This document shows positions 32,683 through 42,015 of a stretch of DNA of 64,000 nucleotides, piece after piece. This DNA is from Burkholderia sp. MS389. GTDB taxonomy: Bacteria; Pseudomonadota; Gammaproteobacteria; Burkholderiales; Burkholderiaceae. Numbering within the stretch: the stretch's first letter is position 1; the number at the start of each line of letters is the position of its first letter. Below the pieces are notes generated by a model, which was not told the origin of the DNA, made no database searches, and worked only from the letters and a program-made list of their open reading frames with translations. The stretch covers positions 3,038,001 through 3,102,000 of the forward strand of contig NZ_CP045994.1 of the NCBI RefSeq assembly GCF_016899425.1, given 5' to 3'. Both the position numbers and the translations under genes were made by a program.

Positions 32683-34338
32683 TCAGGCCTGCCGGGACGA
32701 TCGATCCGATTGCTCGGGCTGCGCGGCGAGGCTCCGCAGGTCGCGGCGCACCTCCTCCATCACCGGCGCCCACGCGCCGAACGTGGGCTGCCGGTACAAC
32801 GTCGCGGTCGGATACCACGGGCTGTCCCGGCGATCGAGCAGCCACGGCCAGTGCGGATTCACGTCGAGCAACACCCAGGTGCGCGCGCCGAGCGCGCCGG
32901 CCAGGTGCGCGACCGACGTGCACACCGTGATCACGAGATCCAGCGCGCCGATGAACGCGGCCGTATCGTCGAAACTCGTCAATTCGGCCGTGTGGTCTTC
33001 GATCGTGAAACCGGCCGCGCGCGCGGCGGCGACATCCGCGTCCGCTCCCGGCTGCAGTGAATAGAACGTGACGCCGTCGATCCCGCGAAATGCATCGGTG
33101 TAGCGCTCGAGCCCGACGCGCCGGAACGGATTGCGCTGGTGGCCCGCACTGCCCGTCCACACGAGCCCGACCTTCAACCGGCCGTCGCCCGCGAGCCGCG
33201 CGCGCCATGCGTCTCGTGCGGCCGGCTCGGCCCGCAGGTACGGCACCGACGCGGCGAGCGTCGACGCCTCCATGCCGAGCATCAGCGGCAGGCCGATCAG
33301 CGGCACTTCGTAATCGAATGCCGGCAGCGCGTCGACGCCGCCGCCCGCGCCGAACACGTCCGCGTGCGCGCCGAGGCTGCGCTGCATCAGCGTGCCGAGC
33401 GCCGGAAACGTATTCCACGCGAGCCGGCCGCCCTCGCGATGCACGCGTTCGGCGAGCGGCGCGACGAAGCGACAGAACTGCAGCACGTCGCCGAGCCCCT
33501 GCTCGCCCCATACCAGCAGCGTCTTGCCGGCGAGCGGCTCGCCCTGCCAGCGCGGGCCAGGCAGCGCCGGCCGGCGGCCGCGCAATTCGCCGGCGCCGTC
33601 CCAGCGTGCCTCGTGGCCGCGCCAGCCGGCTGCGTAATTGCCGCGCACGAGCTGGATGATCGCGAGATTGAAGCGGAACGACGCGTCGTCGGGCGCCAGC
33701 TCGCACGCACGCGCCGCATGGCGCTCGGCGTCGTCCCAGCGCTGCGCCTCCTTCATCGCCATCGCGACGTTGTTCATCGCGAGCGCGTTGTCGGCCGCGA
33801 GATCGGCGAGCCGCGCGGCGCTCGCGAGCGCACCGTCGAGGTCCTGCATCGCGATTCGCGCGACGACGAGATTGATCCATGCCTGCACGTCCTGCGGATC
33901 GTGCTTCACGGCCGCGTCGAGCAGCGCGATCTCTTCCGCGCGCTCGCCGCCCGACAAGCGCAGCGCGATCGCGAGGTTGTTGCGCAGCGACGGCCAGCCG
34001 GCATCGATTGCTAGCGCCGCGCGGTACGGCGCGACCGCATCCGCGTGACGGCCGGCCATCTGCAGCGCGTAGCCGTGGTTGAAGTACGCGTCCGCGCCCG
34101 GCTGCGCGCGCGCCGCGCATTCGGCGAGCGCAATCGCGTCGTCCGTGCGCTGCCGCGCGACGAGCGTGGCCGTGAGCTGCGCGATCGCCGACGCATCGAC
34201 CGCATGCAGATGCGCGGCGGCGGCAAGCCACAGTTCGTGCGCGGCATGCTCGCCGCGCGCCTGCGCGTCGGCGGCCTGTCCGAGCAGCACGAGGAACGGC
34301 GGAAGCAGCGGAATCAGGATGTCGGTCGGTTCGTCCAT
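32683..34338 (-). CDS. TPR protein with glycosyltransferase-like C-terminal domain
   Basis: A 551-residue protein. Residues about 20-260 are tetratricopeptide repeats with the typical spacing (DAYFNHGYALQMAGRHADAVAPYRAALAIDAGWPSLRNNLAIALRLSGG). The C-terminal 300 residues have a two-lobed GT-B look, with KTLLVWGEQGLGDVLQFCRFVAPL, VGLVWTGSAGHQRNPFRRVGLERY and DLVITVCTSVAHLAGALGARTWVLLDVNPHWPWLLDRRDSPWYPTATLYRQ. This organisation is that of bacterial O-GlcNAc-transferase-like and heptosyltransferase-like TPR proteins. No signal peptide or membrane helix is present. Its acceptor is unknown. ATG 34338 removes a short unrelated leader. It converges with lnt and diverges from glyQ. Confidence 0.8.
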   Translation of the reverse strand: MDEPTDILIPLLPPFLVLLGQAADAQARGEHAAHELWLAAAAHLHAVDASAIAQLTATLVARQRTDDAIALAECAARAQPGADAYFNHGYALQMAGRHADAVAPYRAALAIDAGWPSLRNNLAIALRLSGGERAEEIALLDAAVKHDPQDVQAWINLVVARIAMQDLDGALASAARLADLAADNALAMNNVAMAMKEAQRWDDAERHAARACELAPDDASFRFNLAIIQLVRGNYAAGWRGHEARWDGAGELRGRRPALPGPRWQGEPLAGKTLLVWGEQGLGDVLQFCRFVAPLAERVHREGGRLAWNTFPALGTLMQRSLGAHADVFGAGGGVDALPAFDYEVPLIGLPLMLGMEASTLAASVPYLRAEPAARDAWRARLAGDGRLKVGLVWTGSAGHQRNPFRRVGLERYTDAFRGIDGVTFYSLQPGADADVAAARAAGFTIEDHTAELTSFDDTAAFIGALDLVITVCTSVAHLAGALGARTWVLLDVNPHWPWLLDRRDSPWYPTATLYRQPTFGAWAPVMEEVRRDLRSLAAQPEQSDRSSRQA

Positions 34339-34659
34339 GCGGTGAGCGTCGGCAAGCGGTGACGCGGCACGCATCGCGCGCGCCGCAATACGCGCATCTT
34401 ACCGCCCGCGCGAAGCGCCGCGGCATGCGCGTCGCGGCGGCCCGCACGCGGCTGCGCGACGCATGCGGGCGATGGGTGCGCAGGCCGCCGGAAACAGGCC
34501 GGCGGTGCCCGCATCGGCCTTCCGGCCGCATCCGGTCGCCGATCCGGTAAAATTACGCGTTTCAGCACACTAACAAGCCGCGCCGCCGCGCGAGCCGACC
34601 CTCCGGGCCCCGCCCGGAGCGCCGCCCGCAACGGAGCGCCAGCGCCACGAAGGCTCTTC
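34339..34659. other. Divergent intergenic region before glyQ
   Basis: About 321 bases without a supported gene. A -10-like TAAAAT (34548-34553) in CCGGTAAAATTACGCG lies 107 bases before glyQ and is the best candidate glyQ promoter. The other half is GC-rich and shows no repeat or riboswitch. Confidence 0.55.
34548..34553 (+). promoter_or_regulatory. -10-like TAAAAT, probable glyQ promoter
   Basis: TAAAAT occurs in the only AT-rich patch of the 321-base gap, in the glyQ direction. The -35 region (TTCCGG around 34520) is poor. Confidence 0.4.
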
Positions 34660-35664
34660 ATGCTTACGTTTCAGCAAATCATCCTGACGCTGCAGTCCTA
34701 CTGGGACAAGCAGGGTTGCGCCCTGCTCCAGCCCATCGACATGGAAGTCGGCGCGGGCACGTCGCACGTTCACACGTTCCTGCGCGCGGTCGGCCCCGAG
34801 CCGTGGCGCGCCGCGTACGTGCAGCCGTCGCGCCGCCCGAAGGACGGCCGCTACGGCGAGAACCCGAACCGCCTGCAGCACTACTACCAGTACCAGGTCG
34901 TGCTCAAGCCGGCGCCGGAAAACATCCTCGACCTGTACCTCGGCTCGCTGGAAGCGCTCGGCTTCGACCTGAAGCAGAACGACGTGCGCTTCGTCGAGGA
35001 CGACTGGGAAAACCCGACGCTCGGCGCGTGGGGCCTCGGCTGGGAAGTGTGGCTGAACGGGATGGAGGTCACGCAGTTCACGTATTTCCAGGAAGTCGGC
35101 GGCCTCGAATGCAAGCCGGTGCTCGGCGAGATCACGTACGGCCTCGAGCGCCTCGCGATGTACCTGCAGAAGGTCGAGAACGTGTACGACCTCGTGTGGA
35201 CCGAGTGGGAAGAGCAAGGCCCGAACGGCCCCGAACTGCGCCGCCTGTCGTATGGCGACGTGTACCACCAGAACGAGGTCGAGCAGTCGACCTACAACTT
35301 CGAGCACGCGAACGTCGACCTGCTGTTCACGTTCTTCAACAGCTACGAAGCGGAAGCGAAGAAGATGATCGACGCGCAGCTCGCGCTGCCCGCGTACGAG
35401 CTCGTGCTGAAGGCCGGTCACACGTTCAACCTGCTCGACGCGCGCGGCGCGATCTCGGTCACCGAGCGGGCCGCGTACATCGGCCGCATCCGCGCACTGT
35501 CGCGTCTCGTCGCGCAGGCTTACTACGACTCGCGCGAGAAGCTCGGCTTCCCGATGCTCGGCAACCCGCCGGGCGTGCCGGGCCTCACCACCGACGCCCA
35601 GGACGCCGCGCAGCCGGCGTGGGCGCCGCCGCTCAAGGTCGAACGCAAGATCGATCAGGACTGA
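34660..35664 (+). CDS. glyQ: Glycyl-tRNA synthetase, alpha subunit
   Basis: A 334-residue alpha subunit of the alpha2beta2 bacterial glycyl-tRNA synthetase, holding the class II aminoacyl-adenylation core. Family segments include [118 protein letters not shown] and LERLAMYLQ. Length is slightly above E. coli (303) owing to a C-terminal stretch. It is followed 23 bases later by glyS, forming the subunit pair. Confidence 0.98.
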   Translation: MLTFQQIILTLQSYWDKQGCALLQPIDMEVGAGTSHVHTFLRAVGPEPWRAAYVQPSRRPKDGRYGENPNRLQHYYQYQVVLKPAPENILDLYLGSLEALGFDLKQNDVRFVEDDWENPTLGAWGLGWEVWLNGMEVTQFTYFQEVGGLECKPVLGEITYGLERLAMYLQKVENVYDLVWTEWEEQGPNGPELRRLSYGDVYHQNEVEQSTYNFEHANVDLLFTFFNSYEAEAKKMIDAQLALPAYELVLKAGHTFNLLDARGAISVTERAAYIGRIRALSRLVAQAYYDSREKLGFPMLGNPPGVPGLTTDAQDAAQPAWAPPLKVERKIDQD

Positions 35665-35686
35665 CGAGACGAGATTTATTCCAGAT

Positions 35687-37786
35687 ATGACGCACAATCA
35701 TCCCGCCCCCCTGCTCGTCGAACTGCTGACCGAAGAGCTGCCGCCGAAGGCCCTCGCACGCCTCGGCGACGCATTCGCCGAAGGTATCGCACAACGCCTC
35801 GCCGCGCGCGACCTCATCGAAGGCGAACTCGTGTTCGAACGCTACGCGACGCCGCGCCGCCTCGCGGTCGTCGTGCAGAACGTGCGCGCCGTCGCACCCG
35901 ACAGACAGGTCCGCGAAAAGGTCCTGCCCGTGTCGGTCGCGCTCGACGCCGAAGGCAAGCCGACGGCGCCGCTCGCGAAGAAGCTCGCGGCGCTCGGCCA
36001 CCCGAACGCGTCGATCTCCGATCTCGAGCGCGCGCAGGACGGCAAGGCCGAAGCATTCTTCATCAACTACTCGGCGGCCGGCGCCACGCTCGCCGACGGC
36101 CTGCAGGCCGCGCTCGACGAAGCGCTCGCGAAGCTGCCGATCCCGAAATTCATGACGTACCAGCGCCCGGACGGCTCGGACGTGAAGTTCGTGCGCCCTG
36201 TGCATCGGCTGACGGTGCTGCACGACGATCGCGTCGTGCCCGTCACCGCGTTCGGCGTCGACGCCGGCGACACCACGCTCGGCCACCGCTTCCTGTCGGA
36301 CGGCCTCGTCGCGATCCAGCATGCGCGCGCATACGCCGACACGCTGCGCGACAAGGGCCGCGTGATCGCGCACTTCGCCGATCGCCGCGAAACGATCCGC
36401 ACGCAGCTGAACGAACATGCGAACGGCGACACGGTCGTGATGCCCGAGTCGCTGCTCGACGAAGTGACGTCGCTGGTCGAATGGCCGGTCGTCTACCCGT
36501 GCCGCTTCGAGGACGAATTCCTGCAGGTGCCGCAGGAATGCCTGATCCTCACGATGCAGACGAACCAGAAGTATTTCGCGCTGACCGACGTCGCGGGCAA
36601 GCTGCGCTCGCGCTTCCTGATCGTGTCGAACATCGACACGAAGACGCCGGGCGAGATCATCGAAGGCAACGAGCGCGTCGTGCGCCCGCGCCTCGCCGAT
36701 GCGAAGTTCTTCTTCGAGCAGGACAAGAAGAAGCCGCTCGCCGAGCGCGTGCCGCAGCTCGCGAACGTCGTCTATCACAACAAGCTCGGTTCGGCGCTCG
36801 CACGCGTCGAGCGCCTCGAGGCGCTGGCGGGCGAGATCGCCCCGGCGATCGGCGCCGATACCGCGCACGCGAAGCGCGCCGCGCGCCTCGCGAAGGCCGA
36901 CCTGCTGACCGACATGGTCGGCGAGTTTCCGGAGCTGCAGGGCACGATGGGCACGTACTACGCGCGCCACGACGGCGAAGCCGACGACGTCGCGCTCGCG
37001 TGCGCCGAGCACTACCAGCCGCGCTTCTCCGGCGACGCGCTGCCGACCACGCCGGTGTCGACCGCCGTCGCGCTCGCCGACAAGCTCGAAACGATCGTCG
37101 GCATCTGGGGCATCGGCCTCGCGCCGACCGGCGAGAAGGATCCGTTCGCGCTGCGCCGCCACGCGCTCGGCGTGCTGCGCCTGCTGCTCGAGAAGCAACT
37201 GCCGCTCGATCTCGTATCGCTGCTGCGCACGGCGCACGCACGCTTCGAAGGCGTGCCGGGCGTCGCCGAATCGACCGACGCGATCTTCGCGTTCTTCATG
37301 GATCGCCTGCGCGGCCTGCTGCGCGAGCGCGGCTATTCGGCCGGCGAAATCGACGCGGTGCTGAGCCTGAACCCGACGCGCATCGACGACCTCGTCGCGC
37401 GCCTCGACGCGGTGCGCGAATTCACGCGCCTCGCGGAAGCCGAAGCGCTCGCGGCCGCGAACAAGCGGATCTCGAACATCCTGAAGAAATCGGAAGGCGG
37501 CGCGAACGGCGCGGTGCAGCCGACGCTGCTCGTCGAGGCGGCCGAGAAGGCGCTGCACGAACAGCTCGCGGCCGTCACGCCGCACGTGCAGTCGCAGCTC
37601 GAGGCGCGTGCGTACACGGGCGCGCTGTCGGCGCTCGCCGCGCTGCGCGCGCCGGTCGACACGTTCTTCAACGACGTGATGGTGAACGCGGAAGATCCGG
37701 CGCTGCGCGCGAACCGTCTCGCACTGCTGTCCGCGCTGCACCAGCAGATGAACTGCGTCGCCGACATCTCGAAGCTCGCCGCATAA
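35687..37786 (+). CDS. glyS: Glycyl-tRNA synthetase, beta subunit
   Basis: A 699-residue beta subunit that binds tRNA(Gly) and completes the synthetase with GlyQ. The N terminus [26 protein letters not shown], the segment [36 protein letters not shown] and the C-terminal HD-like and anticodon-binding parts ([28 protein letters not shown]) are all characteristic. It is co-transcribed with glyQ and followed 11 bases later by gmhB. Confidence 0.98.
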   Translation: MTHNHPAPLLVELLTEELPPKALARLGDAFAEGIAQRLAARDLIEGELVFERYATPRRLAVVVQNVRAVAPDRQVREKVLPVSVALDAEGKPTAPLAKKLAALGHPNASISDLERAQDGKAEAFFINYSAAGATLADGLQAALDEALAKLPIPKFMTYQRPDGSDVKFVRPVHRLTVLHDDRVVPVTAFGVDAGDTTLGHRFLSDGLVAIQHARAYADTLRDKGRVIAHFADRRETIRTQLNEHANGDTVVMPESLLDEVTSLVEWPVVYPCRFEDEFLQVPQECLILTMQTNQKYFALTDVAGKLRSRFLIVSNIDTKTPGEIIEGNERVVRPRLADAKFFFEQDKKKPLAERVPQLANVVYHNKLGSALARVERLEALAGEIAPAIGADTAHAKRAARLAKADLLTDMVGEFPELQGTMGTYYARHDGEADDVALACAEHYQPRFSGDALPTTPVSTAVALADKLETIVGIWGIGLAPTGEKDPFALRRHALGVLRLLLEKQLPLDLVSLLRTAHARFEGVPGVAESTDAIFAFFMDRLRGLLRERGYSAGEIDAVLSLNPTRIDDLVARLDAVREFTRLAEAEALAAANKRISNILKKSEGGANGAVQPTLLVEAAEKALHEQLAAVTPHVQSQLEARAYTGALSALAALRAPVDTFFNDVMVNAEDPALRANRLALLSALHQQMNCVADISKLAA

Positions 37787-37796
37787 GGGCCGCACG

Positions 37797-38360
37797 ATGC
37801 CGACCAGCCCCAACCGAAAGCTCGTCGTCCTCGACCGGGACGGCGTGATCAACGTCGATTCGGATGCGTTCATCAAGACGCCCGACGAATGGATCGCGCT
37901 GCCCGGCAGCTTCGAGGCGATCGCCCGGCTCAACCACGCGGGCTATCGCGTGGTCGTCTCGACCAACCAGTCCGGTATCGGCCGCGGGCTGTTCGACATG
38001 GCCGCGTTGAACGAGATGCACCTGAAAATGCATCGCGCGGCAGCCGCGGTCGGCGCGCGCATCGACGCGGTATTCTTCTGCCCGCACACGGCCGAGGATC
38101 ACTGCGACTGCCGCAAGCCGAAACCCGGCATGATGCAGATGATCGCCGAGCGCTTCGAGATCGATCCCGCTCACACGCCGGTCGTCGGCGATTCGCTGCG
38201 CGACCTGCAGGCCGGCGTCGCGGTCGGCTTCCAGCCGCATCTCGTGCTGACCGGCAAGGGCAAGAAAACGCTCGCCGCAGGCAATCTGCCGGACGGCACG
38301 AAAGTCCACGACGACCTGCGCGCGTTCGCGCTCGATTTTCTTTCACACGAACACGAGTGA
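37797..38360 (+). CDS. gmhB: D-glycero-beta-D-manno-heptose 1,7-bisphosphate 7-phosphatase
   Basis: A 187-residue HAD phosphatase that removes the 7-phosphate from heptose bisphosphate in the LPS inner-core heptose pathway. The catalytic motif is VVLDRDGVINVD (Asp13-x-Asp15), the zinc-binding cluster is FCPHTAEDHCDCRKPKPGM and the late motif is VVGDSLRDLQAGVAVG. Length is right for GmhB. It follows glyS closely and precedes an acyltransferase, matching the known Burkholderia and Neisseria neighbourhood of LPS and membrane genes. Confidence 0.95.
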   Translation: MPTSPNRKLVVLDRDGVINVDSDAFIKTPDEWIALPGSFEAIARLNHAGYRVVVSTNQSGIGRGLFDMAALNEMHLKMHRAAAAVGARIDAVFFCPHTAEDHCDCRKPKPGMMQMIAERFEIDPAHTPVVGDSLRDLQAGVAVGFQPHLVLTGKGKKTLAAGNLPDGTKVHDDLRAFALDFLSHEHE

Positions 38361-38403
38361 TGCGGCTGCCGCGCGCATCCTCCCCAACACCAGACTCACG
38401 CCG

Positions 38404-39168
38404 ATGCGCTTCGTCCGCTCCCTGCTGCTGCTGATCTACTTCATCCTGTACACGGTGCCGTACGCCACCGCGTGCTTCATCGCGTTCCCGTTCATGCGCC
38501 CCGACGCGCGCTACTGGATGGCGGCCGGCTGGTGCAAGTCGACGCTGTGGGTCGTGCGCTGGCTGAACGGCATCCGCTATCGGATCGAAGGGTTCGAGAA
38601 CCTGCCCGACGGCCCGGCCGTGCTGCTGTCGAAGCACCAGTCCGCGTGGGAGACGCTTGCGTTTCCGGCGCTGATGCCGAAGCCGCTGTGCTACGTGTTC
38701 AAGCGCGAGCTGCTGTATGTGCCGTTCTTCGGCTGGGCGCTCGGGCTGCTGCACATGGTCAACATCAACCGCAAGGAAGGCAAGAACGCGTTCAATTCGG
38801 TGATCCGCCAGGGCAAGAAGCGCCTGTCGGAAGGCGCATGGATGATCATGTTCCCCGAAGGCACGCGCACGCCGGTGGGCAAGCAGGGCAAGTACAAGAC
38901 GGGCGGCGCGCGCTTCGCGATCGAAACCGGCACGCCGGTCGTGCCGATCGCGCACAATGCAGGTCGTGTGTGGCCGCGCAACTCGTTCACGAAATTCCCG
39001 GGCGTCGTCACGGTGTCGATCGGCAAGCCGATCCCCAGCGAAGGGCTGACGCCCGATGCATTGAACTCGCAGGTCGAAGCATGGATCGAAGCGGAAATGC
39101 GCCGCATCGATCCCGACGCGTATCGCCAGGCGGGCAACGCCGGCACGCGCGATGCCGCGCGCGCCTGA
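38404..39168 (+). CDS. plsC: 1-acyl-sn-glycerol-3-phosphate acyltransferase (PlsC/LpxL-type family)
   Basis: A 254-residue membrane acyltransferase that forms phosphatidic acid from lysophosphatidic acid. An N-terminal helix (LLLLIYFILYTVPYATACFIAF) anchors it. The catalytic block is KHQSAWET with His78-x4-Glu83, an HX4E variant of the usual HX4D, and motif III is MFPEGTRTPVGKQGKYKTGGARFAIETGTPVVPIAH. The Glu variant is read directly and is common in this branch as I recall it. It sits between gmhB and a metallopeptidase gene. Confidence 0.92.
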   Translation: MRFVRSLLLLIYFILYTVPYATACFIAFPFMRPDARYWMAAGWCKSTLWVVRWLNGIRYRIEGFENLPDGPAVLLSKHQSAWETLAFPALMPKPLCYVFKRELLYVPFFGWALGLLHMVNINRKEGKNAFNSVIRQGKKRLSEGAWMIMFPEGTRTPVGKQGKYKTGGARFAIETGTPVVPIAHNAGRVWPRNSFTKFPGVVTVSIGKPIPSEGLTPDALNSQVEAWIEAEMRRIDPDAYRQAGNAGTRDAARA

Positions 39169-39213
39169 CGCCCCGGATTGCAGCCGTTGCGTACGACAAA
39201 AAGAAGCGAACTG

Positions 39214-40101
39214 ATGAAACAGCGTCCGCGGCCACGGCCTGCCGTCGTGGCCCTCGATCATCGCCAGATGGATCTGCCGCTCTTCGACGGGCCGGCCGCC
39301 GCGCCGTCGGCGCCTGCCGCCCCGCCGGCGCCGCCCGAAGCCGCCCCCGCCGCGCCGCTCGATCCGGGCCCGGCGCCCGATCGCTCGCGCGTGCGCACGT
39401 TCGCGCTCGACAGCCGCGTGCTCGAATACCGGCTGAAGCGCTCGGCGCGCCGCACGATCGGCTTCACGATCGACGGCAGCGGGCTGTCGATCACCGCGCC
39501 GCGCTGGGTCACGCTCGCCGACATCGAAGCGGCGATCGCCGAAAAGCAACGCTGGATCTTCGCGAAGCTCGCGGAATGGAAGACGCGCACCGAGCAGCGC
39601 GCGCTGCCGCAGATCGACTGGCGCGACGGCGCGCAACTGCCGTATCTCGGCAAGACTGTGACGATCGCGCTCGGCGCGGGCGCCGTCGCGTTCGATGCCG
39701 ACGCGCTGCGGCTGTCGCTGCCGCTGCCCGTGCAGGCCGACATGCAGCAGATCAAGGATCGCGTGCAGGGCTGGCTGCAGGGCGAAGCGAAACGCATCTT
39801 CGGCGAACGCCTCGTGGTCTACGCGGAAAAGCTCGGCGTCACGTATTCGATGGTCGCGCTGTCGTCGGCCGCGACGCGTTGGGGCAGTTGCTCGAGCGAC
39901 GGCAAGATCCGCCTGAACTGGCGGCTGATCCATTTCCCGATGTCGATCATCGACTACGTCGTCGCGCACGAGCTGTCGCACCTGCGCGAGATGAACCACA
40001 GCCCGGCCTTCTGGCAGACCGTCGAATCGATCTTCCCCGAGTTCCGCGAAGCGCGGCACACGCTCAAGCATCACCCGCCCGAGCTGCTGCCGTCGCTTTG
40101 A
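39214..40101 (+). CDS. M48/YgjP-like metal-dependent hydrolase (DUF45)
   Basis: A 295-residue protein with a Pro/Ala-rich, probably disordered N-terminal 70 residues (PLFDGPAAAPSAPAAPPAPPEAAP) and a YgjP/SprT-like metallopeptidase core: YVVAHELSHLREMNHSPAFWQTVESIFPEFREAR, where HELSH is HExxH and a third His lies six residues later. SSAATRWGSCSSDGKIRLNWRLIHFP precedes it, a family signature. The substrate of these predicted zinc proteases is unknown. ATG 39214 is preferred; a TTG at 39178 is possible. It is the last gene before a strong terminator. Confidence 0.85.
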   Translation: MKQRPRPRPAVVALDHRQMDLPLFDGPAAAPSAPAAPPAPPEAAPAAPLDPGPAPDRSRVRTFALDSRVLEYRLKRSARRTIGFTIDGSGLSITAPRWVTLADIEAAIAEKQRWIFAKLAEWKTRTEQRALPQIDWRDGAQLPYLGKTVTIALGAGAVAFDADALRLSLPLPVQADMQQIKDRVQGWLQGEAKRIFGERLVVYAEKLGVTYSMVALSSAATRWGSCSSDGKIRLNWRLIHFPMSIIDYVVAHELSHLREMNHSPAFWQTVESIFPEFREARHTLKHHPPELLPSL

Positions 40102-40126
40102 CGCCGTCGGTCACGACGTAAACGCC

Positions 40127-40162
40127 AAACGGGCGATGCGGATCACGCCGCATCGCCCGTTT
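40127..40162. terminator. Bidirectional terminator between the DUF45 and gloA genes
   Basis: A perfect 15-bp stem, AAACGGGCGATGCGG (40127-40141) and CCGCATCGCCCGTTT (40148-40162), with a six-base loop and an extra T beyond. The A/T ends serve transcripts from both converging genes. Confidence 0.85.
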
Positions 40163-40208
40163 TCGTTGCCCGCGACGCGCCACGCGCCGCGAACCGCTCA
40201 TCCGGCGT

Positions 40209-40598
40209 TCAGTGCGCCTTCTTCTGGATGAACTCGATCTTGTAGCCGTCCGGATCCTCGACGAACGCGATCACGGTCGTGCCGTGCTTCATCGGGCCTG
40301 CCTCGCGCGTGACCTTGCCGCCTTGCGCCTTGATCTTCTCGCAGGCCGCGTACGCATCGTCGACCGCCACCGCCAGATGGCCGAAGCCATTGCCGAGATC
40401 GTAGGACGGCGTCTCCCAGTTGTGGGTCAGCTCGATCACGGTGCCCGTGCTTTCGTCTTCGTAGCCGACGAACGCGAGCGTGAACTTGCCTTCCGGATAA
40501 TCCTCGCGACGCAGCAGCTTCATGCCGAGCAATTCGGTGTAGAACTTGATCGAGCGGTCGAGATCGCCGACTCGCAGCATCGTATGCAGCAAACGCAT
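40209..40598 (-). CDS. gloA: Lactoylglutathione lyase (glyoxalase I)
   Basis: A 129-residue metalloenzyme that isomerises the hemithioacetal of methylglyoxal and glutathione to S-lactoylglutathione. Metal ligands are in place: His5 ([13 protein letters not shown]), Glu57 (TVIELTHNW), His75 ([11 protein letters not shown]) and Glu123 (YKIEFIQKK). Length matches E. coli GloA. It is monocistronic, ending at a bidirectional terminator and starting next to a tandem-repeat region. Confidence 0.96.
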   Translation of the reverse strand: MRLLHTMLRVGDLDRSIKFYTELLGMKLLRREDYPEGKFTLAFVGYEDESTGTVIELTHNWETPSYDLGNGFGHLAVAVDDAYAACEKIKAQGGKVTREAGPMKHGTTVIAFVEDPDGYKIEFIQKKAH

Positions 40599-40989
40599 GG
40601 GTTGTACTCCTGTGGGGACTTTCCAGAGCCCGAAATTCTACCGGAGTCGGGTGAGATTCGCCGGGGGCGCCTAGCCGGGGGCGCCTAGCCGGGGGCGCCT
40701 AGCCCGGAACGGCCCAACAAGCACGCGGCCGATGCCGCGTATCGGCTGCCTCGGCGCGAGCAAGCGCGCAACGACTGAAAGCGGCACGACCCGGCTCACC
40801 CGGGCACCGCGTCGATCGGGTAACATCCTTCCACTTCGCACCAAAAGCGGGCATGCGCGCCGCCGCCCGACCGCGACCACCCATTTTTTCTTGCCGCCCC
40901 ACTGCCGTGCGAAACCGTCGATTCGAGCGCGCCGGACGCGCCGCCCGCCTGACCTCCGTGCCGCAAGGCCCGACCAGCGAGGCGCGCCG
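40599..40989. other. Divergent intergenic region between gloA and EamA transporter genes
   Basis: About 391 bases without a supported gene. It contains a 14-bp sequence repeated three times (40661-40702), then GC-rich spacer. The open frame before the transporter start translates to an Arg/Pro/Thr-rich stretch typical of non-coding GC-rich DNA and is left out. Confidence 0.65.
40661..40702. repeat. Three perfect tandem copies of CCGGGGGCGCCTAG
   Basis: The 14-base unit occurs at 40661-40674, 40675-40688 and 40689-40702 without a mismatch, then breaks at CCCGG. Each unit contains the GGCGCC palindrome. It is 63 bases before gloA on the divergent strand and may vary in copy number. Confidence 0.9.
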
Positions 40990-41925
40990 ATGACCGCGCT
41001 TGCCGCCGCCCGCGTGCGCCGCGCACTCGATACGCGCGCCGTCGGCCTGATGATGCTGCTGTGCGCGATCTGGGGCTTCCAGCAGGTCGCGATCAAGAGC
41101 ACGAACGCCGCGATCGCGCCGATGTTCCAGGCCGGGCTGCGCTCGGTGATCGCCGCGGTGCTGCTGTGGGGCTGGGCCCGCACGCGCGGCACGCCGCTGT
41201 TTCAGGCGGACGGCACATTCGGTGCGGGCCTCGCGGCCGGCGCGCTGTTCGCCGGAGAATTCATCTGCGTGTTCTTCGGGCTGACGCTGACGAGCGCGTC
41301 GCACATGGCGATCTTCCTGTACACGGCGCCGTGCTTCACCGCGCTCGGCCTGCACCTGTTCGCACCCGGCGAGCGGCTGCAGCGCACGCAATGGGCCGGC
41401 GTCGGCCTCGCATTCGCCGGCATCGCGCTCGCGTTCGCGGACGGCTTCCTGAAGCCGCGCGCGCCCGGCGCATCGGTGCTGGCAGGGCTCGCCGGCGACG
41501 CGCTCGGGATCCTCGGCGGCGCGATGTGGGCCGCGACGACGGTCGTCGTGCGCTCGACGGCGCTTGCGCGGGCCAGCGCGAGCAAGACGCTGTTCTACCA
41601 GCTCGCGGTATCGGCGGTCGTGCTGGTCGCGCTCGCCGCGCTGTTCGGCCAGATGTCGTTCGCGCGGATCACACCGGTCGCGCTCGCGAGCCTCGCGTAT
41701 CAGTCGGTGATCGTCGCGTTCGTCAGCTACCTGTCGTGGTTCTGGCTGCTGACGCGCTACAGCGCGTCGCGGCTGTCCGTGTTCACGTTCCTGTCGCCGC
41801 TGTTCGGCGTCGCGTTCGGCGTGCTGCTGCTCGGCGAATCGGTCGGCTGGCGCTTCATGTCCGCGGCCGCGCTCGTGCTGACCGGCATCGCGCTCGTCAA
41901 CGCGCCGCCGCGCCGGCGGATGTGA
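40990..41925 (+). CDS. EamA/DMT-family transporter
   Basis: A 311-residue integral membrane protein with about ten helices, made of two EamA repeats (LMMLLCAIWGFQQVAIKSTNAAIAPMFQAGLRSVIAAVLLWGW and LGILGGAMWAATTVVVRSTALARASASKTLFYQLAVSAVVLVALAALF). Members export amino acids, nucleotide sugars or drugs. The second half ends with FTFLSPLFGVAFGVLLLGESVGWRFMSAAALVLTGIALVN, a signature close. Start ATG 40990 opens near the first helix. No clear substrate hint exists. Confidence 0.9.
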   Translation: MTALAAARVRRALDTRAVGLMMLLCAIWGFQQVAIKSTNAAIAPMFQAGLRSVIAAVLLWGWARTRGTPLFQADGTFGAGLAAGALFAGEFICVFFGLTLTSASHMAIFLYTAPCFTALGLHLFAPGERLQRTQWAGVGLAFAGIALAFADGFLKPRAPGASVLAGLAGDALGILGGAMWAATTVVVRSTALARASASKTLFYQLAVSAVVLVALAALFGQMSFARITPVALASLAYQSVIVAFVSYLSWFWLLTRYSASRLSVFTFLSPLFGVAFGVLLLGESVGWRFMSAAALVLTGIALVNAPPRRRM

Positions 41926-41949
41926 CGACCGGCGCAAATACACGCGGGC

Positions 41950-41976
41950 AACAAAAAAGCTGCCCGTCGGGCAGCT
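41950..41976 (-). terminator. Terminator of the lptD-surA-pdxA-ksgA operon
   Basis: AGCTGCCC-GTC-GGGCAGCT (41958-41976) is an 8-bp stem flanked on the plus strand by AAAAAA, so the minus-strand transcript ends in UUUUUU. It lies 40 bases past ksgA. Confidence 0.88.
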
Positions 41977-42015
41977 CTCTTCGATACAGCGGGTGGGCGG
42001 CTCGCGCCACGCACG

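Noticed and set aside
34660..35664. A glycine riboswitch upstream of glyQ
   Set aside because: I looked for the glycine aptamer cores in the 321 bases before glyQ and found only GC-rich spacer.
40661..40702. CRISPR array
   Set aside because: The 14-bp units are directly adjacent with no unique spacers and no cas genes are present, so it is a plain tandem repeat.
40732..40989. N-terminal extension of the EamA transporter
   Set aside because: The added 86 residues are Arg/Pro/Thr-rich, lack a ribosome-binding site and do not resemble EamA proteins; ATG 40990 begins at the first helix.
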